From Rhodanobacter thiooxydans LCS2 (GTDB lineage: Bacteria; Pseudomonadota; Gammaproteobacteria; Xanthomonadales; Rhodanobacteraceae): 64,000 nt of DNA. Both the position numbers and the translations under genes were made by a program. The stretch spans positions 1 through 64,000 of the forward strand of contig NZ_AJXW01000069.1 of the NCBI RefSeq assembly GCF_000264375.1, given 5' to 3'. The notes under the pieces were generated by a model. It ran no database searches and was not told the DNA's origin. It was given only the letters and a program-made list of their open reading frames with translations. This document shows positions 7,646 to 16,308 of the stretch, in pieces (position 1 is the stretch's first letter; each line of letters starts with the position of its first letter).

Positions 7646-10396
7646 CTATCCGTTTGTTACGCGGATCCCGGCATTGGTCATGGTGTGGGTAAAGTCCACC
7701 ACCCCGCACGGTGCTACCGCAAAGTGTCGGGTCGCAAACCGGATGCGCATGGCCTCGTCCCACTCCAGGTCGTCAAGGTTGAGCGTGTCCTTGGTTTCGC
7801 GCACCAGGTAAAGGCGTTCCACACCGTCGCACTCGTACACGATGGCCCAGTCCGGCGAATACTCGCCCACTGGCGTTTTCACGCGGAAGCGGCGCGGTAG
7901 CTTGGTGAAAAGCTTGACCATGCCTCGATCGTTTTCCAGCAGCTCGGCAAAGGATTTTTCCACCAGGCTGTCGTAGTCCACGTAGTCGTACAGGTTGACG
8001 CCGTCGATCGGCGCCTCCGCCACACCTGACGCAGGTGCTGGTCGTCCCGGCACGGCCAGCGGTTTGTTTTTGGTCTCGCTGTCCAGGAACACCACGTTGG
8101 CATCCCACCAGCGGGCTTCGTCCACGGGGACATACTCGATGTTTTCAACCATCTGTTCGATGACTGCGGTGCGGATCACGTGGGCGACGATGCGTGCCCA
8201 ATACCCCGAATCGTGGATAGCGCCGGCCCAGTAACGCGCCGGAATGGCCGACAAGATCGCCACCACGGTCGGCCGGGTCAGCTGCAGGGGAAACTTGCCG
8301 TGCAGGAGCTGGTCTTCGACCAGCTGAACCACGTTCGGCAGCTGCTGTCCGACCAGAACCACGCGCTCACCGGAAGTTTCGGCAATGGTTTCGTCGGTGG
8401 TGACAACCCTGCCGCGGTCGTCGTACACCAGGTCGGCGCTCTGGACCACGTTGGCTCGGCGCTGGATGTTTCGCAAACCATCCAGATGCTCATGTCCGGC
8501 CACGGCAGCAGCCAACGCGGCTTCGTCCACGCGCTCGATGCGATATACCGCACGGTAACGGATACGCCGCCACAACGCTTCGAACTCGGGGCTCTGGAAC
8601 TTTTCCGGCCGCAGGCGGATGGTGACGCTGTGGTCTTCGTTTTCCACGTCCGGCCGCTCACCCGCACCGCCGTATTCGGCGTTGAGGCCGTCGCGGAACT
8701 CGCTGAAGCTCTCGTCCACCACCAGGGTCAGGCGATTGATCGCTTCGTCCTGCACGCGGTTGCCGTCCTGGTTCACCGGCAGACGCAAGCCGCGCCCGAT
8801 TTGCTGCCGTCGCTCGGTGTCGGACCGGGTGTGCCGCAGGAACCCGATCTGGAATACGTTCGGGTTGTCCCAGCCTTCCCGCAGCGCCGAGTGCGAGAAG
8901 ATGAAGGCGCGCGGGTTGGCGAGATCCAGCAGCTTTTCCTTGTTGGCGATGATCTCGTCGTAGGCCCGCACCTCGAACGCTTCCTCATTGGCCTTGCCGC
9001 TGGTGTCCTTGCAAACCCCTATCTTTGTTGACGGGAAGTAGTGGACACGCAATGTCGCCGGATCGGGCATGTCTTCGGCCAGCCGGCCAGACCGCACCCA
9101 CTCCTCGCGAAACAGCGCATCGAACATCACCGGCAAGGTCGCCGTGTCGCTGATGTAGTCGGCGACACGCTCCACGAAAAACAGCGACAGCACTTTCAGG
9201 TCCAGATCACGCCGTTCCACGTCCGCCTGCTTTTGCAGGTGTGCACGGATGGTGTGGCGTACCTGATCGCGCCAGACCGAGAGGCTGTCCACGCCCATGG
9301 TCTGGCCGATGGCAAGTGTCACGCCGTTCTCGAACCTCAATTCCGACCGAGTCATGCTTTCGATGACGTAGCCCTGGTATTGGGCCAGCCCACCGCTTTC
9401 GTCCTGCAAGTCGGCCCCTGGCACCAACACCAACATCTGGCGATCGCCGCCGGCCACGTCAACAACCAGCTCGGCCAGCCAGCGCGTTGTACCACGCTGG
9501 GTCCTAGGCTGGATTCTCTTGAGGTGGAGGTATGGCTGGCCACTGGCACCCGCCACCACGCCCTTCACGCTCACGCGCTTCACCAGTCCCAGTTCTGCAG
9601 CGCGCTTGGCGGACAGGCGATGAACGAGGTTGTACAGATCACGGTGCGTGGCGCTGTAGCGCAGGGCCACCAGCGGATTGAGGGTGGCGATGGTCTTCCG
9701 GCGCTTGGGCGTGGCCATGTTCTGCGGCTCGTCGATCAGCAGCACCGGTCGCAGCTGGGCCAGTTGGGCGATCCCGGTGGCGCCTCCGTTCCAGAGGTTG
9801 GCCTGTTCCGGCGAGGCGTACAGGGTATTCGTCGCCGGCTTGTCCAGCGAGCTGATGCCGGCCACCAGGAACTGCACGCTGGATGACGGGTCGGCGAAAT
9901 CCGGCACTGCCTGGCTGTCGCCCAGTACGTGCCACTGGTAATCCAGATGGGGGTATTTGGCCCGGAAGTGCTCACGGGTCTGTTCGAAGGTCTTCACCAC
10001 ACCGGCCCGGATAGCCACGGTGTGAACCAGGATCACGAACTTCCGCAAGCCATAGGCCTCGGCCAGGCGCAACGCGGTGGCGATGTAGGCGTAGGTCTTG
10101 CCGGTACCCGTTTCCATCTCCACCGAGAAGTTGGGGAAGTCCCGGGGCTGTTCCAGCAGATCGGTTTCTTCCATCAGGATCAGGGTGTCCTGCGCCTCGA
10201 CGGCTTGCCGGGTAGTCACGGCCAGCAGATTCCGGGCCAGCACCCCGCGATCAAGCTGGAACCCGGCATGGCCGGCTGCGCCGGGGGCCTGGCCGACCAC
10301 TCCCTGAGAAGGCACCAAGGCACCGCCCTCGAACAGATCCACGACGGATTCGATCGCCTGGGCCTGATGCGGCTGATCGTCAAATCGAAACTTCAT
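7646..10396 (-). CDS. Type III restriction enzyme, Res subunit (helicase-nuclease)
   Basis: This is the ATP-dependent restriction subunit of a type III restriction-modification system. The Res-Mod complex translocates or slides after recognising an unmethylated asymmetric site and cuts at a distance. Length is 916 residues. Superfamily 2 helicase motifs are visible: Walker A METGTGKT at 94-101, DEPQN at 222-226, a motif V-like ALREGWDNPN, and motif VI QIGRGLRLPV. Near the C terminus a PD-(D/E)xK nuclease reads PDWA (Asp849) and ETK (Glu867, Lys869), so all catalytic residues look intact. The start overlaps the mod stop by 17 bases. No frameshift is seen over 2.75 kb, so the enzyme is probably functional. 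Confidence 0.93.
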   Translation of the reverse strand: MKFRFDDQPHQAQAIESVVDLFEGGALVPSQGVVGQAPGAAGHAGFQLDRGVLARNLLAVTTRQAVEAQDTLILMEETDLLEQPRDFPNFSVEMETGTGKTYAYIATALRLAEAYGLRKFVILVHTVAIRAGVVKTFEQTREHFRAKYPHLDYQWHVLGDSQAVPDFADPSSSVQFLVAGISSLDKPATNTLYASPEQANLWNGGATGIAQLAQLRPVLLIDEPQNMATPKRRKTIATLNPLVALRYSATHRDLYNLVHRLSAKRAAELGLVKRVSVKGVVAGASGQPYLHLKRIQPRTQRGTTRWLAELVVDVAGGDRQMLVLVPGADLQDESGGLAQYQGYVIESMTRSELRFENGVTLAIGQTMGVDSLSVWRDQVRHTIRAHLQKQADVERRDLDLKVLSLFFVERVADYISDTATLPVMFDALFREEWVRSGRLAEDMPDPATLRVHYFPSTKIGVCKDTSGKANEEAFEVRAYDEIIANKEKLLDLANPRAFIFSHSALREGWDNPNVFQIGFLRHTRSDTERRQQIGRGLRLPVNQDGNRVQDEAINRLTLVVDESFSEFRDGLNAEYGGAGERPDVENEDHSVTIRLRPEKFQSPEFEALWRRIRYRAVYRIERVDEAALAAAVAGHEHLDGLRNIQRRANVVQSADLVYDDRGRVVTTDETIAETSGERVVLVGQQLPNVVQLVEDQLLHGKFPLQLTRPTVVAILSAIPARYWAGAIHDSGYWARIVAHVIRTAVIEQMVENIEYVPVDEARWWDANVVFLDSETKNKPLAVPGRPAPASGVAEAPIDGVNLYDYVDYDSLVEKSFAELLENDRGMVKLFTKLPRRFRVKTPVGEYSPDWAIVYECDGVERLYLVRETKDTLNLDDLEWDEAMRIRFATRHFAVAPCGVVDFTHTMTNAGIRVTNG

Positions 10397-12353
10397 GTGT
10401 CATCCGTTCCAGCATGATGAGCTTCGAGCGCAGGCGCGGGGCCAGCGTCAAGGTCAGAGCGTCATCGACCCGGTCTCCGCGCAAGACCAGGGTGTCGTCG
10501 CCGGTCTCGCGCAGCTCCACCGCCGCAGCAGTTACCGAGGTGAAGCGATCCAGACAGACCAGCAGGCGTTCGCCAGCGGAGTTCCGGAAGGTGTACACCG
10601 TCGCCCCGTCGGCCTCGGTACGGGTCAGCGTTTCGTCCAGTCGGGTGGAGCTGGCCTTGAGGGCCACTTCCCACGCCAGTGCGTCAGGACTCGCACCGTC
10701 CTTCACCGGAGGCTGCCCGGCCTGGGTCAACATCAGGGTGTACTGGGCACTTTCGCCCTGCCCGGCCCGGGCCACGACCGGCGCCTCCACCGCCAGTCCG
10801 GTTTCCCGGGCACGGAACACGCGAAAACCCAGTCCGCCGCCGATCGCCTCCGCCGCCCGTCGCAGCCGCTCGGCGGTGATCTCGAAGATGGTGTCGTAGC
10901 CCTCGGCCACGGCGTTCCTGCCGGTTTCGGTGGTTTCGTCCGGCTTTTCCGGACGCTGTACCAATACCCAGTGCCGGGTTTTGCCGTCGCGCGGATTTTG
11001 TTCCCAAACAGCCTGCCCCGTGGATCCGGAGCCTGCGAAGAAATCCAGTATCAGATCATCATCGTCGGTGATGGCGTGGAACAGGCGCGCCAACACGTCC
11101 GCGCCCTTGGGGTCGTCGAAGACCTTGGCACCCATGAGTTTTTTCAACGCACCTGAGGCTGCGCGTCGATCACGGTAGAAAACGGATGCGGGAGCCCATT
11201 CTTCGTGTTCCCTCAAATAGCGCTTAACTTGGATGCGTTTGTCCTTGGAGTCGGGGTAGAGAAGCCTGCCGTCCTTGTCGAGTTCCTTCATCTTGGCAAG
11301 TTCGTAACGCCAGCCATTCTTCGGTACCGAATAGCCCTTCCAATCAAAGACGAGATTCGGACGCGGGTTCGGACTGGAAATATCCCCTGGAAAGAAGGCT
11401 CCCCGCTTGTCCATTACGCAATAATGAGCGTGCGACTTTGACGGATCCTCATCCGGCAATGACTTGTACCAGCTCTTGAGCTCTTCAGTCGCGGCGCTGT
11501 AATCCTCTCCGTACTTTTCAAAAAGCTCATCCACCTTGACGTAAATTGGCCCGAGGCCATCCTTTTTTTCACGCCAGCGAATGTCATTTTCCGCGAGATA
11601 CGACTTGTTGCGAGCATAGACGAGGATGTAGTCCTGCCCGCCTCCCATAAGTTTCGCATCTCCCTTGCGTGCGCCACGCCACGTCATCATGTCCACGAAG
11701 TTCTCCGCTCCGAATACTGCATCCAGCAGCAGCCGCAGGTGGTGGACTTCGTTGTTGTCGATGCTGGCCAGGAACACGCCATCTTTGCGCAGCAGGTGGC
11801 GTGCCACCGTCAGGCGGGGGAACATCATGGTCAGCCACGGCGCGTGTTTCCTGCCCTTGGTTTCCTTCCGGCTGGTGGTCGCGCCCTGATCGTCCACCTG
11901 GCCAGTGGCGCGCAGGTACTCGGCCTCGGGAACCGAGAAGTCGTCGTTGTAGGTGAAGGTGTCGCCGGTGTTGTACGGCGGGTCGATGTAGATCAACTTG
12001 AAGGCGCCGGCGTAGCCGTTTTTCAGCAGTTTGAGCACTTGCAGGTTGTCGCCCTCGATCAAAACGTCCCGGGCATCTTCCCAATGCACTGACGCCCGTA
12101 CATCCGGAACCAGCGTGGCTGTGGTCGGTGCGCGAGCGTCCCGCCTCGCCTGCTCCATGCCCGGCCAGGAAAAAGCAAAAGCCGGCTCCCTTTCCTCGCC
12201 CGGACCAAGTGCGTCGAGCAAGGCTGTGCGGTCAAGTTCGCCATCGAGGAAAGCTGCGGGCAGGAGCTCCCGCAATTGCTTCAGCAGTTCCGTGTGTCCA
12301 TTCGGTGTCTCGGAGGACAGGCGGCGGCCCTCGCCCAGGATGCTCTTGCTCAT
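10380..12353 (-). CDS. Type III DNA methyltransferase, Mod subunit (N6-adenine)
   Basis: This is the modification and site-recognition subunit that methylates adenine in the type III target and is required by Res for cutting. The 657-residue protein is of the beta class. The catalytic motif IV DPPYNTG (124-130) precedes the SAM-binding FAGSGSTG (439-446), with the target-recognition region in between. The central stretch around 10.9-11.7 kb reads somewhat more AT-rich than its surroundings, as expected if the recognition domain has been exchanged. I chose the ATG (MSKSIL) whose first bases overlap the stop of the upstream ORF as ATGA. An in-frame start six codons earlier is less likely. The recognition sequence cannot be deduced from the protein. 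Confidence 0.93.
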   Translation of the reverse strand: MSKSILGEGRRLSSETPNGHTELLKQLRELLPAAFLDGELDRTALLDALGPGEEREPAFAFSWPGMEQARRDARAPTTATLVPDVRASVHWEDARDVLIEGDNLQVLKLLKNGYAGAFKLIYIDPPYNTGDTFTYNDDFSVPEAEYLRATGQVDDQGATTSRKETKGRKHAPWLTMMFPRLTVARHLLRKDGVFLASIDNNEVHHLRLLLDAVFGAENFVDMMTWRGARKGDAKLMGGGQDYILVYARNKSYLAENDIRWREKKDGLGPIYVKVDELFEKYGEDYSAATEELKSWYKSLPDEDPSKSHAHYCVMDKRGAFFPGDISSPNPRPNLVFDWKGYSVPKNGWRYELAKMKELDKDGRLLYPDSKDKRIQVKRYLREHEEWAPASVFYRDRRAASGALKKLMGAKVFDDPKGADVLARLFHAITDDDDLILDFFAGSGSTGQAVWEQNPRDGKTRHWVLVQRPEKPDETTETGRNAVAEGYDTIFEITAERLRRAAEAIGGGLGFRVFRARETGLAVEAPVVARAGQGESAQYTLMLTQAGQPPVKDGASPDALAWEVALKASSTRLDETLTRTEADGATVYTFRNSAGERLLVCLDRFTSVTAAAVELRETGDDTLVLRGDRVDDALTLTLAPRLRSKLIMLERMTHEVSI

Positions 12354-12742
12354 CGCGCAACCACCCCGCACCAGAGTGGTTCAGCAACGCAGGGGGCTTT
12401 GGTTTTGTACGCGCGTCGCCACACTTTGACCCTGTGCTGCAGCCTGGTCTGGAAGCAGGCCATCGGATAGCCGCGGCCATCCATCCTCACCGCGGAGGAC
12501 ATCTGAACCGCCCCACTCTCCCCACTCTCCCCAGTCCTCTCCTTCCCTGAAACACCGGAAGTGCAGCCGGCCAAGTTTCGCGGAGCCTCCTGCCTCGCAG
12601 CTGCATTCCCGACATCGTCCATGCCCGCATGGTTCTTTCGTGCCATGCGATATCGCCCCTCCCTGCTCCCCAAGATCCCCTCCGTCTGCTGGCGCCCGTA
12701 GGCGGCTATCTCAGGCAACTGTTCGAGCAAGGACTTGGACAT
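12350..12742 (-). pseudogene. Short ORF upstream of mod, possible methyltransferase remnant
   Basis: This is a 130-codon reading frame whose stop overlaps the mod ATG by four bases. The first ~35 residues (MSKSLLEQLPEIAAYGRQQ onward) look like a genuine protein N terminus. By recall they resemble the start of another clade of type III-associated methyltransferases (a KSLLEQLP-I...G...IL pattern). After about residue 45 the sequence turns Ser/Gly/Arg-rich over CT-rich tandem DNA and no methyltransferase motif follows. It may be the stump of a deleted mod-like gene, or a small leader-type protein coupled to mod. A TTG start 10 codons upstream is possible. No convincing ribosome binding site is seen. 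Confidence 0.4.
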
Positions 12743-12784
12743 GGCGGTGATCGTCTGGAATCCAATCGCCAAATGTAAGTGATT

Positions 12785-12802
12785 CTTTCATATATTTGAA
12801 AG
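12785..12802. promoter_or_regulatory. Inverted-repeat operator between the RM operon and XRE gene
   Basis: CTTTCA-TATATT-TGAAAG is a perfect 6-bp inverted repeat with a 6-bp spacer; 8 of 9 positions match per half if the spacer is included. It lies in the AT-rich gap between the divergent RM operon and the XRE regulator gene, about 45 bases before the regulator start. This is the expected place and shape for the regulator's binding site. Confidence 0.6.
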
Positions 12803-12848
12803 CATTAATTTCATTCGCTCGTACGGCCCCGGCCTATGGTCGTGGCCC

Positions 12849-13256
12849 ATGAAGACCGAACAGTCCGCCTTCGCCAAGCGTCTGGTTGCCGCCCTCGAAG
12901 CGGCCGGCATCGAGGCAAGCTCGACCGTGCTAGAAAAGCTGGTGCCGCAACATGGCGGAGAAGCCGTAACCTCCCAGGCGGTTTCGGGCTGGCTCAATGG
13001 CAAACACATTCCGAAGCAGGCCAACCTGCAGGCACTGGCCCGTATCGCGGGTATCCCGCCATACGAATTGCAGTTCGGCACATCCACCCACAAGGGCGTA
13101 CGTGAGGCGAACTCTGCATGGCCGGACCACGTCCGTGGCCACGATCGCCTCGCCTTCGAGGCGTTCCTGACACTCTCCGACATGCAGCGCAAAGTGGTCC
13201 GCGAGTTGATTGCGCTGCTGGCAACCTCCGCACACAAGCGTTCCGGCTCGCGGTAG
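12849..13256 (+). CDS. XRE-family HTH transcriptional regulator
   Basis: This 135-residue protein has a lambda-repressor-like helix-turn-helix in roughly residues 5-75. The second and third helices are around VTSQAVSGWLNGKHIPKQAN, followed by LQALARIAGIPPYELQFG, the usual ending of an XRE domain. The C-terminal 50 residues are a short helical tail that may dimerise. It is divergent from the type III RM operon across a palindromic operator, so it probably controls mod/res expression and its own gene, as a controller-protein analogue. It is longer than classical C proteins (about 80-100 residues). No clear Shine-Dalgarno is visible. Confidence 0.8.
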   Translation: MKTEQSAFAKRLVAALEAAGIEASSTVLEKLVPQHGGEAVTSQAVSGWLNGKHIPKQANLQALARIAGIPPYELQFGTSTHKGVREANSAWPDHVRGHDRLAFEAFLTLSDMQRKVVRELIALLATSAHKRSGSR

Positions 13257-13344
13257 CAGGCCTCGTTCACGCCATGCGACTGGTGGCTCGCATAGCTACC
13301 ATCACGCCGTTAAGCTGCAGGGCATTCCTAGCCCTCACCACACT

Positions 13345-14358
13345 ATGTCGCCCGCTGCCCAAGACCGCGCCGCCGCCCGCCTCGACTGGACCCGCCACGT
13401 GCTGGACGACGCCACACTGGCACTGGAACTCGCTTCCGCCGACGCCAGCTTCCGCAGCTACTGGCGCACCACGCACGGCGGGCAAAGCTGGATCGTGATG
13501 GATTCGCCGCCGGAGCACGAAGACCCACGGCCATGGCTGGCGATCGGCGCGCGGCTGGCCGCCGCCGGGCTGCACGTGCCGGCGGTGCGGGCACAGGACC
13601 TGCAGTGGGGCTTCCTGCTGATCGAGGATCTCGGCTCGCGGCTGTACCTGGACGAGCTGAACGACACCAGCGCGGACCAGCTCTACGGTGACGCGATGGA
13701 CGCGCTGCTGACGATGCAGACCCGCGTGGCCAGCGACGACCTGCCGCCGTTCGACCACGCCGTGCTGGTGAGCGGGCTAGAAGTGATGCCCGAATGGTTT
13801 CTGCAGCGCCACCTCGGCCACGCGCCTGACTGCGGGGAATGGGACGTGCTGGAAGCCGCTTTCGGCGTGATCGTGCGCAACGCGCTGGCGCAGCCGCGCC
13901 GCTTCGTGCACCGCGATTTCCACAGCCGCAACCTGCTGGTGGTCGACGAGAACAACCCGGGGATCATCGACTTCCAGGGTGCGCTGCACGGCCCGATCAC
14001 CTACGACCTCGCCTCGCTGCTGCGCGACGCCTACATCGCGTGGCCGCGCGCGCGCGTCGATGGCTGGGTGGAATCCTACCGGCGGCGCCTGCTGGGTGCC
14101 GGCGTGATCGACGCCAGCGTGGATGCCGCGCGCTTCCTGCGCTGGTTCGACCTCACCGGCCTGCACCGCCATGTGCGCGTGCTGGGCCAGTTTTACCGGC
14201 TGTGGTACCGCGACGGCAAGCCAGGCTATCTCAAGGATGTGCCGCAGGTGTACCGCTACGTGATCGAGGTGGCGGGCCGTTACCCCGAGCTGGCCGAGTT
14301 CGCCGCGTTGCTGGAGCGGCATGCGGCCGGCCGCGACCTCACGCAGGTGGCCGCATGA
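13345..14358 (+). CDS. amgK: N-acetylmuramate/N-acetylglucosamine kinase (anomeric kinase)
   Basis: This kinase is predicted to phosphorylate the anomeric hydroxyl of MurNAc or GlcNAc released from the cell wall, giving the sugar 1-phosphate for MurU. The route is the MurA/fosfomycin-independent recycling shortcut known in Pseudomonas. The 337-residue protein has the aminoglycoside phosphotransferase/choline kinase fold: catalytic loop HRDFHSRN at 189-196 (Asp191) and the metal-binding DFQGA at 209-213. I chose the ATG at MSPAAQD; upstream in-frame codons run through the XRE gene region and are not family-like. The stop overlaps the murU start as ATGA. The pairing with murU makes the assignment strong. 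Confidence 0.92.
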   Translation: MSPAAQDRAAARLDWTRHVLDDATLALELASADASFRSYWRTTHGGQSWIVMDSPPEHEDPRPWLAIGARLAAAGLHVPAVRAQDLQWGFLLIEDLGSRLYLDELNDTSADQLYGDAMDALLTMQTRVASDDLPPFDHAVLVSGLEVMPEWFLQRHLGHAPDCGEWDVLEAAFGVIVRNALAQPRRFVHRDFHSRNLLVVDENNPGIIDFQGALHGPITYDLASLLRDAYIAWPRARVDGWVESYRRRLLGAGVIDASVDAARFLRWFDLTGLHRHVRVLGQFYRLWYRDGKPGYLKDVPQVYRYVIEVAGRYPELAEFAALLERHAAGRDLTQVAA

Positions 14359-15071
14359 GGCATGCGCTGATCTTCGCCGCTGGCCTCGGCGAGCGCATGC
14401 GCCCGTTGACCGAGCACACGCCCAAGCCGCTGCTTCGCGTGGGCGGCAAGCCGCTGATCGCATGGCACCTGGAAAAACTCGCCGCGGCCGGCGTGTATTA
14501 CGTGGTGATCAACACCTCGCATCTGGCCGAACAGTTCCCTGCCACGCTGGGCGACGGCTCGCGCTGGGGCCTGCGCATCCGCTACGCCTACGAAGGCCCC
14601 ACGCCGCTGGAAACCGGCGGCGGCATGCTCAATGCACTGCCGCTGCTGGGGCCGGAGCCGTTCCTGGTGGTCAGCGGCGACGTGTGGTGCGACGCGGATT
14701 TCGCCGCCCTGCCCGCCGAGCCGCGGGGCCTCGTGCATCTGCTGATGACCGACAATCCCGCGCATCACCCTCACGGCGATTTCCGGCTGGACGCCGCAAG
14801 CCAATTGCACGACGACGGCGAACCCCGACTTACCTACAGCGGCATCGGCGTGTTTCGCCACGAGCTGCTGGACAGCTGGCGCGAAGCCGTCGGCACTGCG
14901 CCGGGCATCGACGCGGAGCCGCCGCGCTTCAAGCTGCGGCCGCTGCTGGAGGCGGCGATGGCGCATGGAAAGATGGACGGTTCGCATCACCATGGCGCGT
15001 GGACCGACGTGGGAACCCCTCAGCGTCTTGCCGAACTGGAAACCTGGCTGTCATCCTCACGGCCCCCGTAG
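14355..15071 (+). CDS. murU: N-acetylmuramate alpha-1-phosphate uridylyltransferase
   Basis: This nucleotidyltransferase is predicted to convert MurNAc 1-phosphate and UTP to UDP-MurNAc and pyrophosphate, feeding recycled sugar straight back to peptidoglycan precursor synthesis. The 238-residue protein begins with the sugar-nucleotidyltransferase signature GLGERMRPLT (10-19) followed by TPKPLL. A VVSGDVWCD metal/nucleotide region is in the middle and a DVGTPQRL motif lies near the C terminus. It is translationally coupled to amgK by a four-base overlap. Its TAG stop lies within the GTAG end of a REP element that starts at 15068, so the repeat inserted at, or created, the end of this gene. Confidence 0.92.
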   Translation: MRHALIFAAGLGERMRPLTEHTPKPLLRVGGKPLIAWHLEKLAAAGVYYVVINTSHLAEQFPATLGDGSRWGLRIRYAYEGPTPLETGGGMLNALPLLGPEPFLVVSGDVWCDADFAALPAEPRGLVHLLMTDNPAHHPHGDFRLDAASQLHDDGEPRLTYSGIGVFRHELLDSWREAVGTAPGIDAEPPRFKLRPLLEAAMAHGKMDGSHHHGAWTDVGTPQRLAELETWLSSSRPP

Positions 15072-15153
15072 GGGCCCGCTGGCGGACGATGTTTTCGGCC
15101 TTTCGAGTATCGTGAAATTACCGAAAAAGCATCGCCCGCCAGCGGGCTCCTAC
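15068..15153. repeat. REP doublet (REPIN) overlapping the murU stop codon
   Basis: A left arm starting GTAGGGGCCCGCTGGCGG (15068 on) and an inverted right arm ending GCGGGCTCCTAC (to 15153) enclose about 37 bases. This is the same family as the repeats at 78-102, 27865-27945 and 38233-38257. The GTAG of the left arm contains the murU TAG stop. Confidence 0.8.
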
Positions 15154-15187
15154 CGGTGCGGCATGGCATCTTGCGCGTGCAAAAAGA

Positions 15188-15215
15188 AAACGGCCCGGTA
15201 CAAACCGGGCCGTTT
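15188..15215. terminator. Bidirectional intrinsic terminator between murU and secF
   Basis: A perfect 11-bp stem (AAACGGCCCGG/CCGGGCCGTTT) with a 6-base loop is followed by TTTCGTTT on the plus strand and by TTTTCTTTTT on the minus strand. It lies between the convergent amgK-murU and secD-secF transcripts and can serve both. Confidence 0.85.
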
Positions 15216-15273
15216 CGTTTCGCGGGGCTACCCCTCTGCCCCCGGATCAAGTCCGGGGCACGTTCTTCGGGCA

Positions 15274-15295
15274 TCTCCCCTGCAAGCAGGGGAGA
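15274..15295. repeat. Single copy of the CTCCCCTGC/GCAGGGGAG hairpin repeat
   Basis: A perfect 10-bp-arm hairpin with a 2-base loop, of the same type as the two hairpins between sufD and sufS. A separate CCCGGA-TCAAG-TCCGGG hairpin lies just before it at about 15241-15257. Both are 3' of secF in non-coding sequence. Confidence 0.6.
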
Positions 15296-15332
15296 AAATA
15301 TTGGAATCGCCCGCCTGGCGGACGATGGTTGC

Positions 15333-16295
15333 TCAGGGGCGCCGCGCCAGTTCCGGGTTTTCCTTGGTGACCGGCATCAGGTCCTTCTTCGACACGCCCA
15401 GCCACAGCAGGATCGGGCTGGCCACGAAGATCGAGGACAGCGTGCCGACCACGATGCCGATCAGCATGGTGACGGCGAAGCCGTGCACCGCGGTGCCGCC
15501 GTAGAAGTACAGCGCGCCCATGGTGATGCCGGTGAACAGCGAGGTGATGATGGTGCGCGACAGCGTGTTGTTGATCGAGCGGTTGAGGATTTCCTCCGGC
15601 TCGGCCTTGCGCGCCAGCCGGAACAGCTCGCGGATGCGGTCGAACACCACCACCTTGTCGTTGATCGAGTAGCCGATCACCGCCAGCACCGAGGCCAGCA
15701 CGGTCATGTCGAACTCGCGCTGCACCAGCGCCAGGATACCCAGCGTCACCAGCGTGTCGTGCACCTCGGTGATCACTGCGGCAATCGCGAAGCGGCGCTC
15801 GAAGCGGATCCACAGGTAGAACATGATGCCGAGGATCACGAACACCGCAGCCACCGTGCCGTCGCTGCGCAATTCCTGGCCCACCTGGGCGCTGACGAAG
15901 TCGCGGCTCTTCAGCTTCGCGTCCGGGCGGGCCACCTGCAGCACCTTGATTACGTCGGCGGCGATGCGGTCGAGGTTGAACTTGCCGCTGGCGTCGACGG
16001 CGCCGGGGTCGTCCTTCGGCTGCAGCCGGATCGACACCTCACGGGTGCCGCCCATGCTCTGCACCATCGCGTTGTCGATGCCGCCCTTCTCCAGCGCACT
16101 GCGCACCTCGGAAATCTCCACCGACTGGCCGTAGTCGACGATCATCGAGACGCCGCCGGTGAAGTCCAGGCCGTAGTTGAGGCCCTTGAACGTGAGCAGC
16201 CCGATCGAGGCAACCATCAGGAAGATGGCGATGGCAATGCTGTACTTGCGCATGCCAAGGAAGTTGATGTTGCTGTCGTGATTGAAAATTTCCAT
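15333..16295 (-). CDS. secF: Protein translocase subunit SecF
   Basis: This is an inner-membrane subunit of SecDF-YajC, which uses the proton motive force to help complete protein translocation through SecYEG. The 320-residue protein has one N-terminal transmembrane helix (about 18-36), a periplasmic domain with FTGG near residue 47, and five C-terminal helices. The cytoplasmic-loop signature DKVVVFDRIRE is present. It lies 13 bases downstream of secD in the queA-tgt-yajC-secD-secF cluster. Confidence 0.96.
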   Translation of the reverse strand: MEIFNHDSNINFLGMRKYSIAIAIFLMVASIGLLTFKGLNYGLDFTGGVSMIVDYGQSVEISEVRSALEKGGIDNAMVQSMGGTREVSIRLQPKDDPGAVDASGKFNLDRIAADVIKVLQVARPDAKLKSRDFVSAQVGQELRSDGTVAAVFVILGIMFYLWIRFERRFAIAAVITEVHDTLVTLGILALVQREFDMTVLASVLAVIGYSINDKVVVFDRIRELFRLARKAEPEEILNRSINNTLSRTIITSLFTGITMGALYFYGGTAVHGFAVTMLIGIVVGTLSSIFVASPILLWLGVSKKDLMPVTKENPELARRP

Positions 16296-16308
16296 GATTT
16301 TTCCGCCC

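Noticed and set aside
12480-12550. CT-rich tandem words (CCCACTCTCC) as a phase-variable repeat controlling mod
   Set aside because: The repeats are few and irregular and are located in the upstream ORF rather than in mod, so slipped-strand phase variation of mod is not supported.
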